Assembly: GCA_017893485.1 (NCBI GenBank)
Contig: JACEHZ010000368.1
Coordinates: 124,001-188,000, forward strand
Source of the DNA: Hemerocallis citrina
Taxonomy: Eukaryota > Streptophyta > Magnoliopsida > Asparagales > Asphodelaceae
Direction: 5' to 3'
Length of the DNA stretch: 64,000 nucleotides
The notes under the pieces are model-generated. The model searched no databases, was not told where the DNA came from, and saw nothing but the letters and a program-made list of their open reading frames with translations. The position numbers were made by a program, and so were the translations under genes. Below are positions 55,266-64,000 of this stretch, one piece after another (the stretch's first letter is position 1; each line of letters starts with the position of its first letter).

Positions 55266-56109
55266 TAAACTTATCATAAACACCCACGGGGATAGAGAGA
55301 GTCAAACATGCCTATTTCAAAGACTTCTAGGAAGTCAGACATACTCCTGTAATATGTTTCGCTAATAGAAAAACCATCATCCGATAAAGCTTCAGTGGGA
55401 AAACAAAGATTGCCAGTCAAGTTCAGAGAATAAACCACCAAGTTAATTGATTAACTTTCACTCAGGACAAAATTTTCATAATCAAACAACAAGGAACTTC
55501 TGCATAAAGTTTCAGCAGAAGCCAAACATTGGCATTGTGTTTGATAATAAAATATGAGGAGCTCATGATGCCTTCCATAAGTAACTATTCAGAAATACTA
55601 ACTCAAAATAAAACATTCTTCGCACACTGTATGTACTCCCCCAAGCTAAAGCTAGTCTGACTAACTATTGTAGATAAGATAGTGAGTTTGCAAATCACTG
55701 AATATTTGTCAACCAAGAACACGTACATTAAAAAATAGACACACACATTCACAGATTTATTGAAAAATGAACAGAAGCGGACCATCCATCTAGATGATCC
55801 ATATTCCTTAACGTGTTTTTTGAGCCACCAACATTTGGTCATTCAAGGGGAGAAAAGTGATAGGTAAAAAATATTGCGGTTTATAGAGAGCTTGCTAATT
55901 CTTTCTATGTGGAATAAATGGAAAGTTTTAGTCAAGCCCATACATATGTTTTTTTATCGAATACACCTAGTTATGTAAGAGTGTGTGTCCCTCTGTGTAG
56001 CTTTAAAATAAAGCTCTGCTTAGAAGGTATGCCTGGGTTAGAGATATCAAACAAGAGAGAGTTTACTAGATAAAGCAAGGTCTAAGAAATCCAGGAAAAT
56101 TCTCTTCAC
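55266..56109. other. ABCG intron sequence
   Basis: No exon, ORF of interest or clear repeat is visible between the LINE and the exon at 56110. Confidence 0.5.
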
Positions 56110-57347
56110 CTTGTTCCAAGAATGCCCTAAGAGCTCATTAATTGAAATAGCATTTTGAGCGTACGTCAGCGGAGAAATCCAGTATCCCCAAATCCACCAT
56201 TTTGGGATGCTATCTGTGTAAAGAAAAGATTATATATAAACCACATGTACAGCCAAAAGGACATGAAGATACAATGCAAATGATACGGGAAAAAAAAAAC
56301 TCAAAAAATTTTGACCTCTAGAAATGATAAATCCTCCAAGAATCATCACAACCAACATAGCAAAGGATCCAAAGATATGGGAGACTATCATATTGCGGCC
56401 CAAGGATGCCATCACACGGAAAAGTGCTAAAGACATCTGGTGCAAAACGAAAAGTAGAAGTAACTGCCCTAGAAATCTGTCTAAAGACAACAATATATTT
56501 AATAAGACTGCAAAATAAAGACCAACCTTATATTAAAATCAATGAAAAACTTTAACCTGGTTATCTGTGGATCATATCCAACAGAATAGTAAGTAACTCC
56601 AACCCATAATGCAGACTCTATAATAGACGTTAGAATGCTTAGGATCCAAGAAGGCAGTGTATAAGTCCAGGGGGGGATAAAAATGCAAATCCCTATGCTT
56701 GTAGAGTACTGGAAGTTTTGTCATTAACAACGAAACTTCAGTAAACCCATTGAATAGAATCGTGATTAAAGCAAAATATAGTGCTCCAAGAAAAATTATT
56801 CCATCATCTGCGGTGTCACGGTGCATTGTGGTCCGGAAAAAGACAGTCATCGTAATAAGAGAAACAAGCAAAAGCTGCAAATGGAACCAACACTCACATT
56901 AACACAAAACTTGATATAAAAGAACATAACTGCAGCCCAATGAGTAAGCTAGCAGATACTCTTACACACGATATGTTAATCCATGTATCTTATTGAAAGA
57001 ACAACAAATTACATTCCAACAATTTGCAATATAATGAATAAATGACATTAAAAGATGCAATTAATAGTTGAATTAACAAAGTATGTTTTTTTTATAAAGT
57101 ATTTCTCTTCCCTTTCCTTAACATGGTAAAATTTAAAAATAAATATAAGACTAATAAAATGTGGAGTTTCGCGAAAGAGATTAGCACTTCGTGCATAATT
57201 TGAACTCTGGTATAAATATCTTATCCTATCATTTTGGCAATTGTCACATATCTTTTAGATGTTTGAAAATGAAGTCTAGAGTATATCCAACCATCATATC
57301 AGAGAAACACTTAAATTAACTTATATGCATCTTTGTTGACTATTAAT

Positions 57348-58231
57348 TAGGGTTGGGCAAATGGGTCGAACCCGTCCGGGTCGGAACCCGAGTAGGGCGG
57401 GTTCGGATCGGGTCCAATGTTAACCAGGCCGGGCCGGGCCGGGTTGGTTTTGCAAAATGTCGACCGGCCCAACCCGTGAACCCGTTCGGGTCCAAGCCGG
57501 GTCGGGTCACGGTTGGCCCGACTATTTAAAATATTTTTAATTTTTTTTTTAAACTTCAAAAAATGAAAATTAGTACATTTTATATTAAAAGAGTGTGAAC
57601 AACAAAATTAATTGCTCGCTAGCTATTTATAGCCCACTACATAATTAGCCCACCCCATCCTAGCTATTTATAGCCAACTCTATCTTCCCACTTCTCTCAT
57701 CTCACCAACGTGGGACTAAATATATTTGGATTTTAAACTTTGAAAATTTTTAGTCCCACATTGGTGAGATGAGAAATATGAGGATGTGGAGTTGGCTATA
57801 AATAGCTAGGGTGAGGGTTGTCGAATTGAGTAGTGGGTAGTAATTAATTAATTTTGATGTCCACACTTATTTTTCTTTGATAAATTTTAGAGTATATCTA
57901 TATGCATATATACTTATATATATACATATATTTTTCAATATATGTATACATATATATACATATATTTGGTACACAAAAAAATTATTTAAAAAAATCAAAA
58001 AAAAATTCAAATGGGTCGAATCCACAAACCCGCGGGTCACGGGTCGGGTTCGAGCAGGTTTGAACGGGTATGCGGGTTGACGGGCCGGGTTGAGCGGGTT
58101 GGTATTGGAAATTTTCCGACCCGGGTTGACCCAGTCGGGATAACGGGTCCGACCCGAACCCGAACCGGGCCAAGGCGGGTCGGGTCAAATTGGGCGGGTC
58201 GCAGGCTGACCCGGCCCGGATGCCATCCCTA
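57348..58231. mobile_element. hAT-like non-autonomous element with internal foldback, TSD CTATTAAT
   Basis: CTATTAAT at 57340-57347 and 58232-58239 flanks 884 bp. The ends are TAGGGTTGGGCA and TGCCATCCCTA. Subterminal regions (57355-57520 and 58010-58220) are GC-rich with dense GGGTCGGG and GACCCG motifs. In the middle, 57658-57817 holds a second inverted repeat of about 60-bp arms (CTAGCTATTTATAGCCAACT and GTCCCACATTGGTGAGATGA). No transposase. It lies in an ABCG intron. Confidence 0.88.
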
Positions 58232-58372
58232 CTATTAATCCCGACTCAGATAGGCTTATTAAATCTGAAACAATGGTAGAGAGAATTACCTACACTGTTG
58301 TCTACGGATATCTTACATAAACTGCAATTACAGAATTTCATCAATGTGTATACTATAGTACTATAGTTCAAT

Positions 58373-58391
58373 ATATATATATATATATATA
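58373..58391. repeat. (AT)n microsatellite
   Basis: Short AT run in an ABCG intron just downstream of the exon ending at 58423. Confidence 0.9.
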
Positions 58392-58756
58392 AACTTCTCT
58401 TGAACACATTTGTCAACAATACCTGAATAAACTTGAAGACATAAATGAATGAATTCCGTTTCATCAGTAGCAGCTGCCATGCAACATTAGCCTTCAAAAG
58501 CTCAAATCTTTTAACACCATAACTAGAATACGAGAGAGCAGCAGGATGGTTATGATGTCTGTTGTATGGAACAGATAATTCCTCAAACAGTCTCTTGCCA
58601 ACACTATATGAAACAAAAGCTTCTGCAAATTTTTTCACCGGTACAAATTGATACGGACAGTCATAAACACACCAGTACTGCCTCTGATCTTTCTTAGATG
58701 TGACCTGGAATGACAATTGAAAGATAATGGCAAGCTTAGAAATAACTCGTGCAATA

Positions 58757-59263
58757 GGGGGGGTGCACAGGTCAGATCGGGCTGCCTTCTAATTCTACAA
58801 GTTTTTATAATCTGCCTGTCAGGAGGTTTTTAAGAGTTTTAAAACCTTAAAAGCCAACTTTAGTGTTCTGCTACCAGGCATGGTTGAGCTGGTTTACACT
58901 ACAATTCAATGAATTTTAGTTGTTTTCTAGTTACTATAAAAATAATAATTCATTAAAAATAAGAAATTCTTTTCGAAAATGATACTTTTTAAACTTATTC
59001 ACTACATATCAGAAAGGGGTGTGGATGATCTACAACTTAAATAAAATTATTAGATATACTTCGGAATCCCGAACTTTTGAACGGGTTTGGTTATGAGATA
59101 GAACTCAGATTCACTCGGATTCTTTAGGAAAATTTAGTTGAACTAAAGTTTCAAAACACCCTGCCCCACCCAAACATCATGCTCCTAGTGGGTTTATAAA
59201 GTTGATGTGGGGGTAACACTCTCCGTTTTGTAGGTTCGCAGTTTGGGACGTGCACAGCCCTAC
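58757..59263. mobile_element. Possible hAT-like MITE in an ABCG intron
   Basis: TAGGGGGGGTGCACAGGTC at the left and GACGTGCACAGCCCTA at the right are weak inverted repeats of TAGGG-GTGCAC type. The interior is non-coding. The flanking 8 bases do not match, so boundaries or identity may be wrong. Confidence 0.4.
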
Positions 59264-59814
59264 ATCAACTAAGATAATCCTTAAGAGTAATGAATTCAAT
59301 TTTTGATAATAATAATAAAGAAAAAATCATTACTCTTAAGAGTAATGAATTCAATAGATCACCACTTGCAAAAAGTCTGCCACATTTTTGCGTTCGGGAC
59401 ATTTAAATCCCATGGCTGTAAAGAATTCAATAGCAGCATCTCAAGATCCCTAACAAACAATCTGACCTTCGGATATGAGAATAATATCATCGAATAATTC
59501 AAATGTTTCAGGAGCTGGTTGCAGCAGAGAGATGATTGTGGTTCCATCAAGCGCACATGTCGAGTTTCTAAGATATTTAATGATTTGATAAGTGGTTGAA
59601 CTGTCAAGCCCAGTTGATATTTCATCCAATAATAACACCCTAGCTGGCCCTACCAGTAATTCACCTGACAGACAAAAACACATAATATAACATTTAAGAC
59701 ATGAATCCACAAATGTTTAACAGTCACTAGTAACTAGGCACAGATAATCAGAAGGGCAGGCAAAAGGGAAGAGTAAGCATATATCTGGAAGAGCTTACCA
59801 GTTGTAAGGCGTTT

Positions 59815-60994
59815 TGATGTAAAACTAACCCTAAATAGAGAATTTTCAAGATTCTTAATGGATTAATTTTACCAACATGTAATGCGGATCAAAGTTGGAA
59901 CTTTAAACAATAAATCGGTTTGATGGATTTTCAAGAATTGAATTAAGTGTTACAAACCCAATTAATAATTCAGTTCTAACAATCAATAATTAACTTCCTA
60001 AGCGTTCTTAGCAAGTAAAAAATTCAATACTGATTTGTACTCTAATCAAGCATGTGGAACACTCAATCTCGATATTTGTGGTCGACAGTTAAATTGAATA
60101 ATATAGTAGAGATGATAAAGCAGTATAACACAAATATTTAAAAGTGGAAAGAGTATACCGAGGGTTCGAAGAACGCAGCGTAGATCGGAAGGGCACAGCA
60201 ACCAAAGAGACCGTACAAGCAGCAGCAACTTCAAGAGCCACTGCCGACGTGGTCGACGGCAACACTGTTTAACGTCGGCGACAGCAGAGGGCGGCGCGAA
60301 CGATGGCGGCGAAGTCGTCGAGGAGGCAGAGCGAGCGGGGGAAGCACGGCAGTAGGGGAGATCGGGGTGGTTAGTGGTGGAGTGCAGTGGTGGCGGGGTG
60401 GTTGGTGATCTTTGGGTTCGGGGGAAACTGAGGAGGTGGTAGGAGGACAACGTGGGGCTAGGGTTTGGTCGGGATCACAAGTGGGGGGTAGAAGACGACG
60501 GGGAGAGGGATTATGGAAGGTCGTTGGCGAAGGGGAGAGGATGGGTTGGCAAGCAGGATGTAGGGTTCGGGAGTTGAAGTTGATGATGAGGGAGAGAGGA
60601 AGACGACGGCTGATTGAAGGTGTATGATTTTGGGATTTGGGGAATTAGGGTTAGGGATTTGTATTTGGGAATTTGTATTTGGGGGTAGATTTTAGAGTTA
60701 ATCACTAACCCTAAAATTTTATTAGGATTTATCACAAACCCTAATAATTTGGATCACACTTGTATCACACAACGAGAGAAAGGAAAAGCAAAAACTCAAC
60801 ACAATTTTTTTAATCAAGAATGACATATTTTCTCATTAATCTCAAGGCCTATAAATAGCTCCAAATACATCTTGATACAAATCTCAAAATATTCTCAGAA
60901 TCTCAAATACATAAAAAAGATTACATATGGCTATAATTGCCGAAAACAAATATGGTACTGAAATAAAATCTAAACAGAATAGATGTCCTCATCA
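59815..60994 (-). repeat. Gypsy 3' LTR (left, complete)
   Basis: 1180 bp with TGATG and CATCA ends. A G-rich block (60170-60640) and CACAAACCCTAATAATTTGG precede a likely TATA-type stretch. The block produces spurious frames such as 60046-60627. Confidence 0.88.
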
Positions 60995-61700
60995 TTCTCT
61001 CGGGGTGGGAGAGAGCTCGATCCAGTCGAATCAAAACAAGTGATCCTGTCATGGTGCTCCAAAAGATCTAGATCCAGTTGCGGGAGCCCCTCACGATCAC
61101 TGCAAGTGTCATCCGACTTCGGCTTGTTTTTCCACCTCACCAAATACTTGTGCATACCACCATCTCTTGTGGAGATTATCTGATCATCTAAAATATTATT
61201 CAATTCTTCTGTCGGTGGGTGAATAGTATCAGGTAAAGAGGTAAATGTGGGAATCTCACTATTAGGCTGCAGGGTAGGCTCATCTACAAGAAAATTTCTA
61301 TGGTTGAATTTTGAACCTTCATAAAGTACTAGATCCTCAATATTGAAAGTCTTACTTATGTCAAAACCTTCAGGAAGGTCAACAATATAGGTACTATCAT
61401 TGATTGCGTGTAGAATCTTAAATGGGCCTGCAGCACGTATGTTCAAGTTCTTAACGGATCCAACAGAAAACCGTTCCGGATGAATCCAAACTATCACCTC
61501 GTCACCAATATCAAATGTTATAAATTTCCTTCTAGTATCTGCTATTAACTTGCAGTTAAAATTATTCTCATTAAGTTCCTTGAAAATTTCTCTATGCAAG
61601 TCATGAATGTTATGTGCAAATATGGGTGCAGACTCTGTGACTTTGTGATGTTCTAACACGGGTAAAATCGATGGGTTGTCAAGTGACTTGGGAAGGAATG
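60970..61700 (-). pseudogene. Gypsy integrase C-terminus and chromodomain
   Basis: The frame 61659-60970 reads a basic GDEVIVWIHPERFSVGSVKN, RAAGPFKILHAINDSTYIVD and LPEGFDISKTFNIEDL, the GPY-type region after an integrase core. DDQIISTRDGGMHKYLVRWK and LDLLEHHD then form a chromodomain-like module. The frame overlaps the left LTR by about 25 bp. The Trp normally found between DDT and the next residue of the chromodomain appears to be lost (DDTCSDRE). No catalytic D-D-E part is present. Confidence 0.82.
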
Positions 61701-62823
61701 GGTGACTCAGGTATACTCAATGGAGGTAACTGGACAGGCTGAATACAACTGAGAGACTGGTCATCCTCTTTTTCATCAAAGTCATCACTTATATTAGATT
61801 CATAGGTAAACTCATTGTCGGGCTCATCAGCGATGACTGCGGTACCCTTTACTATATTGATCCTACTTGGGCGGGGACAATTGCCAGCAACATGGCCATA
61901 TCTCTTACATTTATAGCACTTAGTGAGAGGATCAATCTTAGAATAGTCACTTTCAGTGTTCTTACCTGTGTTGTCATTTCTATGTTAATAGGAATTTGAA
62001 GTACGTTTATTTGGGTAAGATTTGTTAAAGTACTGAGGAGAGGAGTGCTCAGGTCTAGAGGGGTCAGGAGGATTCATTTTAGAGGAATGATCCATCGAAT
62101 TGCTGGACTTGTAATGAGAACTAGCTTTAAGAAATCCATATCGAGGACTAGGGCGTAGGCTACCGCTATTGAGTCCACATTTCTATGAATTAGCTCGTTC
62201 CTCAGATCGGCTCGTAATCCAGCCCTGAACCTAGAGAGAGTGTTCTTCACTCGTTACCTAAAGCATTGCACCGAATAAGGAAGTCATCAAATTTATCAAT
62301 ATATTCTTGTGTGGATTTACTTCCTTGATAAAGTTGGTTCCACGTATGTAGCAATCGGGTGTGGAACAATAACGGTACATATCTCTCAGTAAGCTTCTCT
62401 TTCATGGCTTCCCAAGTGGCTATAGGTGTCAGGCCTCAGCCTCTGCAGGCATGTTTAAGATTGATCCAGTGTTGTTGAGCTTTACCCGTCAATTTCATAG
62501 TGGCAAATTTAACCTTCGGGACTTCGTTCATGTCAAACCACACAAAGTAGTGGTCTATGGCACGGATCCAATCGAGGTAAGCTTGGGGTTCCATGTGGCC
62601 TTCAAACTGGCGAACGCCAGCCTTAACGTTCTTCTTATATTGTTCGTCAGGGTCACGTTCTTGACGTTGATCGTCACGAACATTCCCTTGAGGGATCTGA
62701 CGATTGGCATGAAGCTCAGGGATAATGGTTTGATTTAACTCCACTTTCTCAAACCTCTGATTGATATTGGCAAGAGTTGTTTAAATGGCAGCTAGGGTAG
62801 CGGAGATATCACAGTTGTCCATT
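61701..62823 (-). pseudogene. Gypsy gag with zinc knuckle
   Basis: The start MDNCDISATLAAI at 62823 lies just outside the truncated LTR and is followed by a TAA. The frame 62744-62436 has QFEGHMEPQAYLDWIRAIDH, KFATMKLTGKAQQHWINLK, typical of chromovirus gag. After stops, QGSKSTQEYIDKFDDFLIRC (near 62310) continues, and KCYKCKRYGHVAGNC (near 61910) is the CCHC knuckle. The tail is acidic (DDFDEKEDDQ). The frame ends near 61680, where sequence jumps to the integrase end. Confidence 0.82.
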
Positions 62824-62830
62824 TCAGGTC

Positions 62831-63683
62831 GGGAAAGTCTACCGATGGTTCGAAGAACGCAGCGTAGATCTCGGAAGGGCACAGCAACCAAAGAGACCGT
62901 ACAAGCAGCAGCAACTTCAAGAGCCACGGCCGGGGTGGTCGACGGCGTCACTGGTTGACGTCGGCGACAGCAGAGGGCGGCGCGAACGATGGCGGCGAAG
63001 TTGTCGAGGAGGCAGGGCGAGCGGGGGAAAGCACGGCAATAGGGGGATTGGGGTGGTTAGTGGTGGAGTGCAGTGGTGGCGGGGAGGTTGGAGATCTTTG
63101 GGTTCGGAGGAAACTGTGGAGGTGGTAGGAGGACAACGTGGGACTAGGGTTTGGTCGGGATCACAAGTGGGGGGTAGAATACGACGGGGAGAGGGATTAG
63201 GGAAGGTCGTTGGTGAAGGGGAGAGGATGGGTTGGCGAGCAGGATGTCGGGTTCGGGAGTTGAAGTTGAGGATGAGGGAGAGAGGAAGACAACGGCTGAT
63301 TGAAGGTGTATGATTTTGGGATTTGGGGAATTAGGGTTAGGGATTTGTATTTGGGGATTTTAATTTGGGAGTAGATTTTAGAGTTAATCACTAACCCTAA
63401 AATTGTATTAGGATTTATCACAAACCCTAATAATTTGGATCTCACTTGTATCACACAAAGAGAGAGGAGAAGAGCAAAAACTCCAACACAATTTTTTTAA
63501 TCAAGAATGACATATTTTCTCATTAATCTCAAGGCCTATAAATAGGCTCAAAATACATCTTGATACAAATCTCAAAATATTCTCAGAATCTCAAATACAT
63601 AAAAAAGATTACATATGGCTATAATTGCCGAAAAACAAATATGGTACTGAAATAAAATCTAAACAAAATAGATGTCCTCATCA
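62831..63683 (-). repeat. Gypsy 5' LTR (right, truncated)
   Basis: It aligns with 60143-60994 of the left LTR, ending GATGTCCTCATCA. About 330 bp at its inner end, together with the primer-binding site, are missing, and gag starts eight bases away. Confidence 0.88.
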
Positions 63684-63756
63684 CATTTCTTCTGACCCCT
63701 CGAGATCCCTTTAATCATCTCATCGCCCACTGGTGTATCAGCACAAATATCCAGCC

Positions 63757-64000
63757 CTAAAATCTTTGATTAAGTGAAACTTAGCACTTTAGAAAACTCA
63801 ATCCCCATCAATAATTGTTTACCAAAAGAAACATGAAAATAAACTAAAACAACTCTGAAAAACCATTAAAATCTAAGATAAGAATTAGGATAACCAATAG
63901 CTGGATTAAAAAATAATTGGGTATTAAACCTTCGGCTCACTCAACTAACTTTTTAGTTTCGTTGGACACACTATCACCTACAATGAAATTAAGAAATGAC
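63757..64000 (-). other. ABCG intron at the window edge
   Basis: AT-rich sequence after the CTA (TAG acceptor) at 63757-63759. No further NBD1 exon is visible, so the gene continues to the right. Confidence 0.6.

Larger units (their letters stand above)
53425..58704 (-). pseudogene. ABCG remnant: post-NBD1 region, TMD1 and linker
   Basis: Exon 58704-58423: VTSKKDQRQYW, KKFAEAFVSYSVGKRLFEEL, PAALSYSSYGVKRFELLKAN and LLMKRNSFIYVFKFIQ (first helix). Exon 56874-56557: LLVSLITMTVFFRTTMHRDT, GALYFALITILFNGFTEVSL, KLPVLYKHRDLHFYPP, then one extra C in a run of seven shifts the frame; the downstream frame resumes as WTYTLPSWIL and YYSVGYDP. Exon 56480-56316: HQMSLALFRVMASLGRNMI and LGGFIISR. Exon 56213-56110: IPKWWIWGYWISPLTYAQNA and LGHSWNK. 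Exon 53799-53643: LKGYGFFTERYWFWIGVSAL and TVLFNVLFTFFLSCLN. Exon 53538-53425: LGRPQAVISKEELRERNEKE. All donors and acceptors are GT-AG. Confidence 0.9.
59815..63683 (-). mobile_element. Internally deleted Ty3/Gypsy chromovirus in the NBD1 exon
   Basis: The left LTR is 59815-60994 (TGATGTAAAACT to CCTCATCA). The right LTR survives only from 62831 to 63683. The target duplication in plus orientation is CGTTT (59810-59814) and CATTT (63684-63688), differing by a CpG-type transition. On the minus strand gag (from 62823) is followed by a zinc knuckle and then directly by the integrase C-terminus with chromodomain. Protease, RT, RNase H and the integrase core are deleted, so it cannot move by itself. 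Clade appears CRM/Reina/Galadriel-like rather than Tekay (inference). Confidence 0.9.
44541..63756 (-). pseudogene. ABCG32: PDR-type ABCG transporter, ABCG32/PEC1-like, multiply disrupted
   Basis: Full-size plant ABCG (PDR) proteins have the order NBD1-TMD1-NBD2-TMD2 and sit in the plasma membrane; ABCG32/PEC1 is implicated in export of cutin precursors. Exons with consensus splice sites: 63756-63684 with 59814-59799, 59664-59363, 58704-58423, 56874-56557, 56480-56316, 56213-56110, 53799-53643, 53538-53425, about 51231-51136, 51049-50723, 50637-50586 with 48966-48720, 45423-45340, 45238-45094, 45023-44796 and a 20-bp stub 44560-44541. The 5' exons lie beyond the right edge. Distinctive strings such as LSYWRNPQYTAVRFFYT and FGAKR favour the ABCG32 branch, but ABCG31 or another PDR is possible. 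Insertions in two exons, several stops and frameshifts, and loss of the last TMD exons make it a pseudogene. Confidence 0.85.
59363..63756 (-). pseudogene. ABCG remnant: NBD1 exons, split by a Gypsy element
   Basis: Exon 63756-63684 reads [20 protein letters not shown] followed by QKK (ABC signature GISGGQ with Gly to Arg). The Gypsy element then intervenes, and 59814-59799 completes RLTTG before a GTAAGC donor. Exon 59664-59363 reads [20 protein letters not shown] (Walker B with D-E intact), [35 protein letters not shown] and SEGQIVC, followed by two in-frame stops (TAG, TGA) where Gln and Arg of the QGPR-type motif are expected, then AAIEFFTAMGFKCPERKNVA. Walker A of NBD1 would be in upstream exons outside the window. 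Confidence 0.9.

Noticed and set aside
60046..60735. ORFs on both strands in the G-rich LTR block
   Set aside because: Repeated in the second LTR at 62948-63454; no protein features.

Overview
This is plant nuclear DNA, very probably from an angiosperm and most likely a eudicot (inference from AT-rich, intron-rich sequence and from the families present). It is a retrotransposon-dense stretch in which three host-type genes survive only as broken remnants: a plant PDR-type ABCG transporter closest by eye to ABCG32/PEC1 (minus strand, about 44.5-63.8 kb, running off the right edge), a CC-NB-ARC-LRR resistance gene (minus, 43.3-44.5 kb), and a GDSL esterase/lipase (minus, 30.8-31.4 kb). No rRNA, tRNA, CRISPR or bacterial-type feature is present.

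Layout. 0-5.2 kb: a Mutator-like (MULE) unit with the C-terminus of a transposase (plus), a 677-bp foldback full of nested palindromes, a plant-mobile-domain (PMD) gene on the minus strand, and TIR-like sequence. 5.2-7.04 kb: a hAT-type MITE, duplicated MITE/LTR sequence and the 3' end of a minus-strand Copia. 7.04-24.47 kb: a Tekay-like Ty3/Gypsy chromovirus (minus, LTRs of 3.1 kb, TSD GAGAG) that landed inside that Copia; a second Copia (7047-13014, TSD GTGTA) then landed four bases into the chromovirus LTR. 24.47-30.8 kb: the other half of the split Copia, a second Copia remnant, several MITEs and microsatellites. 30.8-41 kb: GDSL 3' exons, then a Copia (31491-40936) whose 5' LTR holds a solo LTR (TSD GTAAC) that itself holds a second solo LTR (TSD CGTAC).

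41-64 kb: the ABCG gene and its damage. Fourteen exons plus a stub of a fifteenth can be placed with splice sites. A deleted Gypsy element splits the NBD1 signature exon, a 1.6-kb hAT-like element splits an NBD2 exon, and introns hold an RTE-type LINE (16-bp TSD), two shorter RTE tails, a solo LTR (TSD CACAC), another hAT-like element and MITEs. The last transmembrane exons are gone: the reading frame stops being ABCG about 20 bases into an exon and becomes NB-ARC sequence. Beyond the NB-ARC pseudogene lies an inverted copy of its own 3' part, giving a 458/465-bp hairpin with a 55-nt loop. That hairpin is the observation most worth testing, as a possible source of small RNAs against resistance genes.

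Nothing here looks like an intact, functional gene. The value of the window lies in a datable insertion history with exact target-site duplications and in the chimeric, self-complementary NB-ARC locus. All functional statements rest on motif recognition by eye; no search was run.
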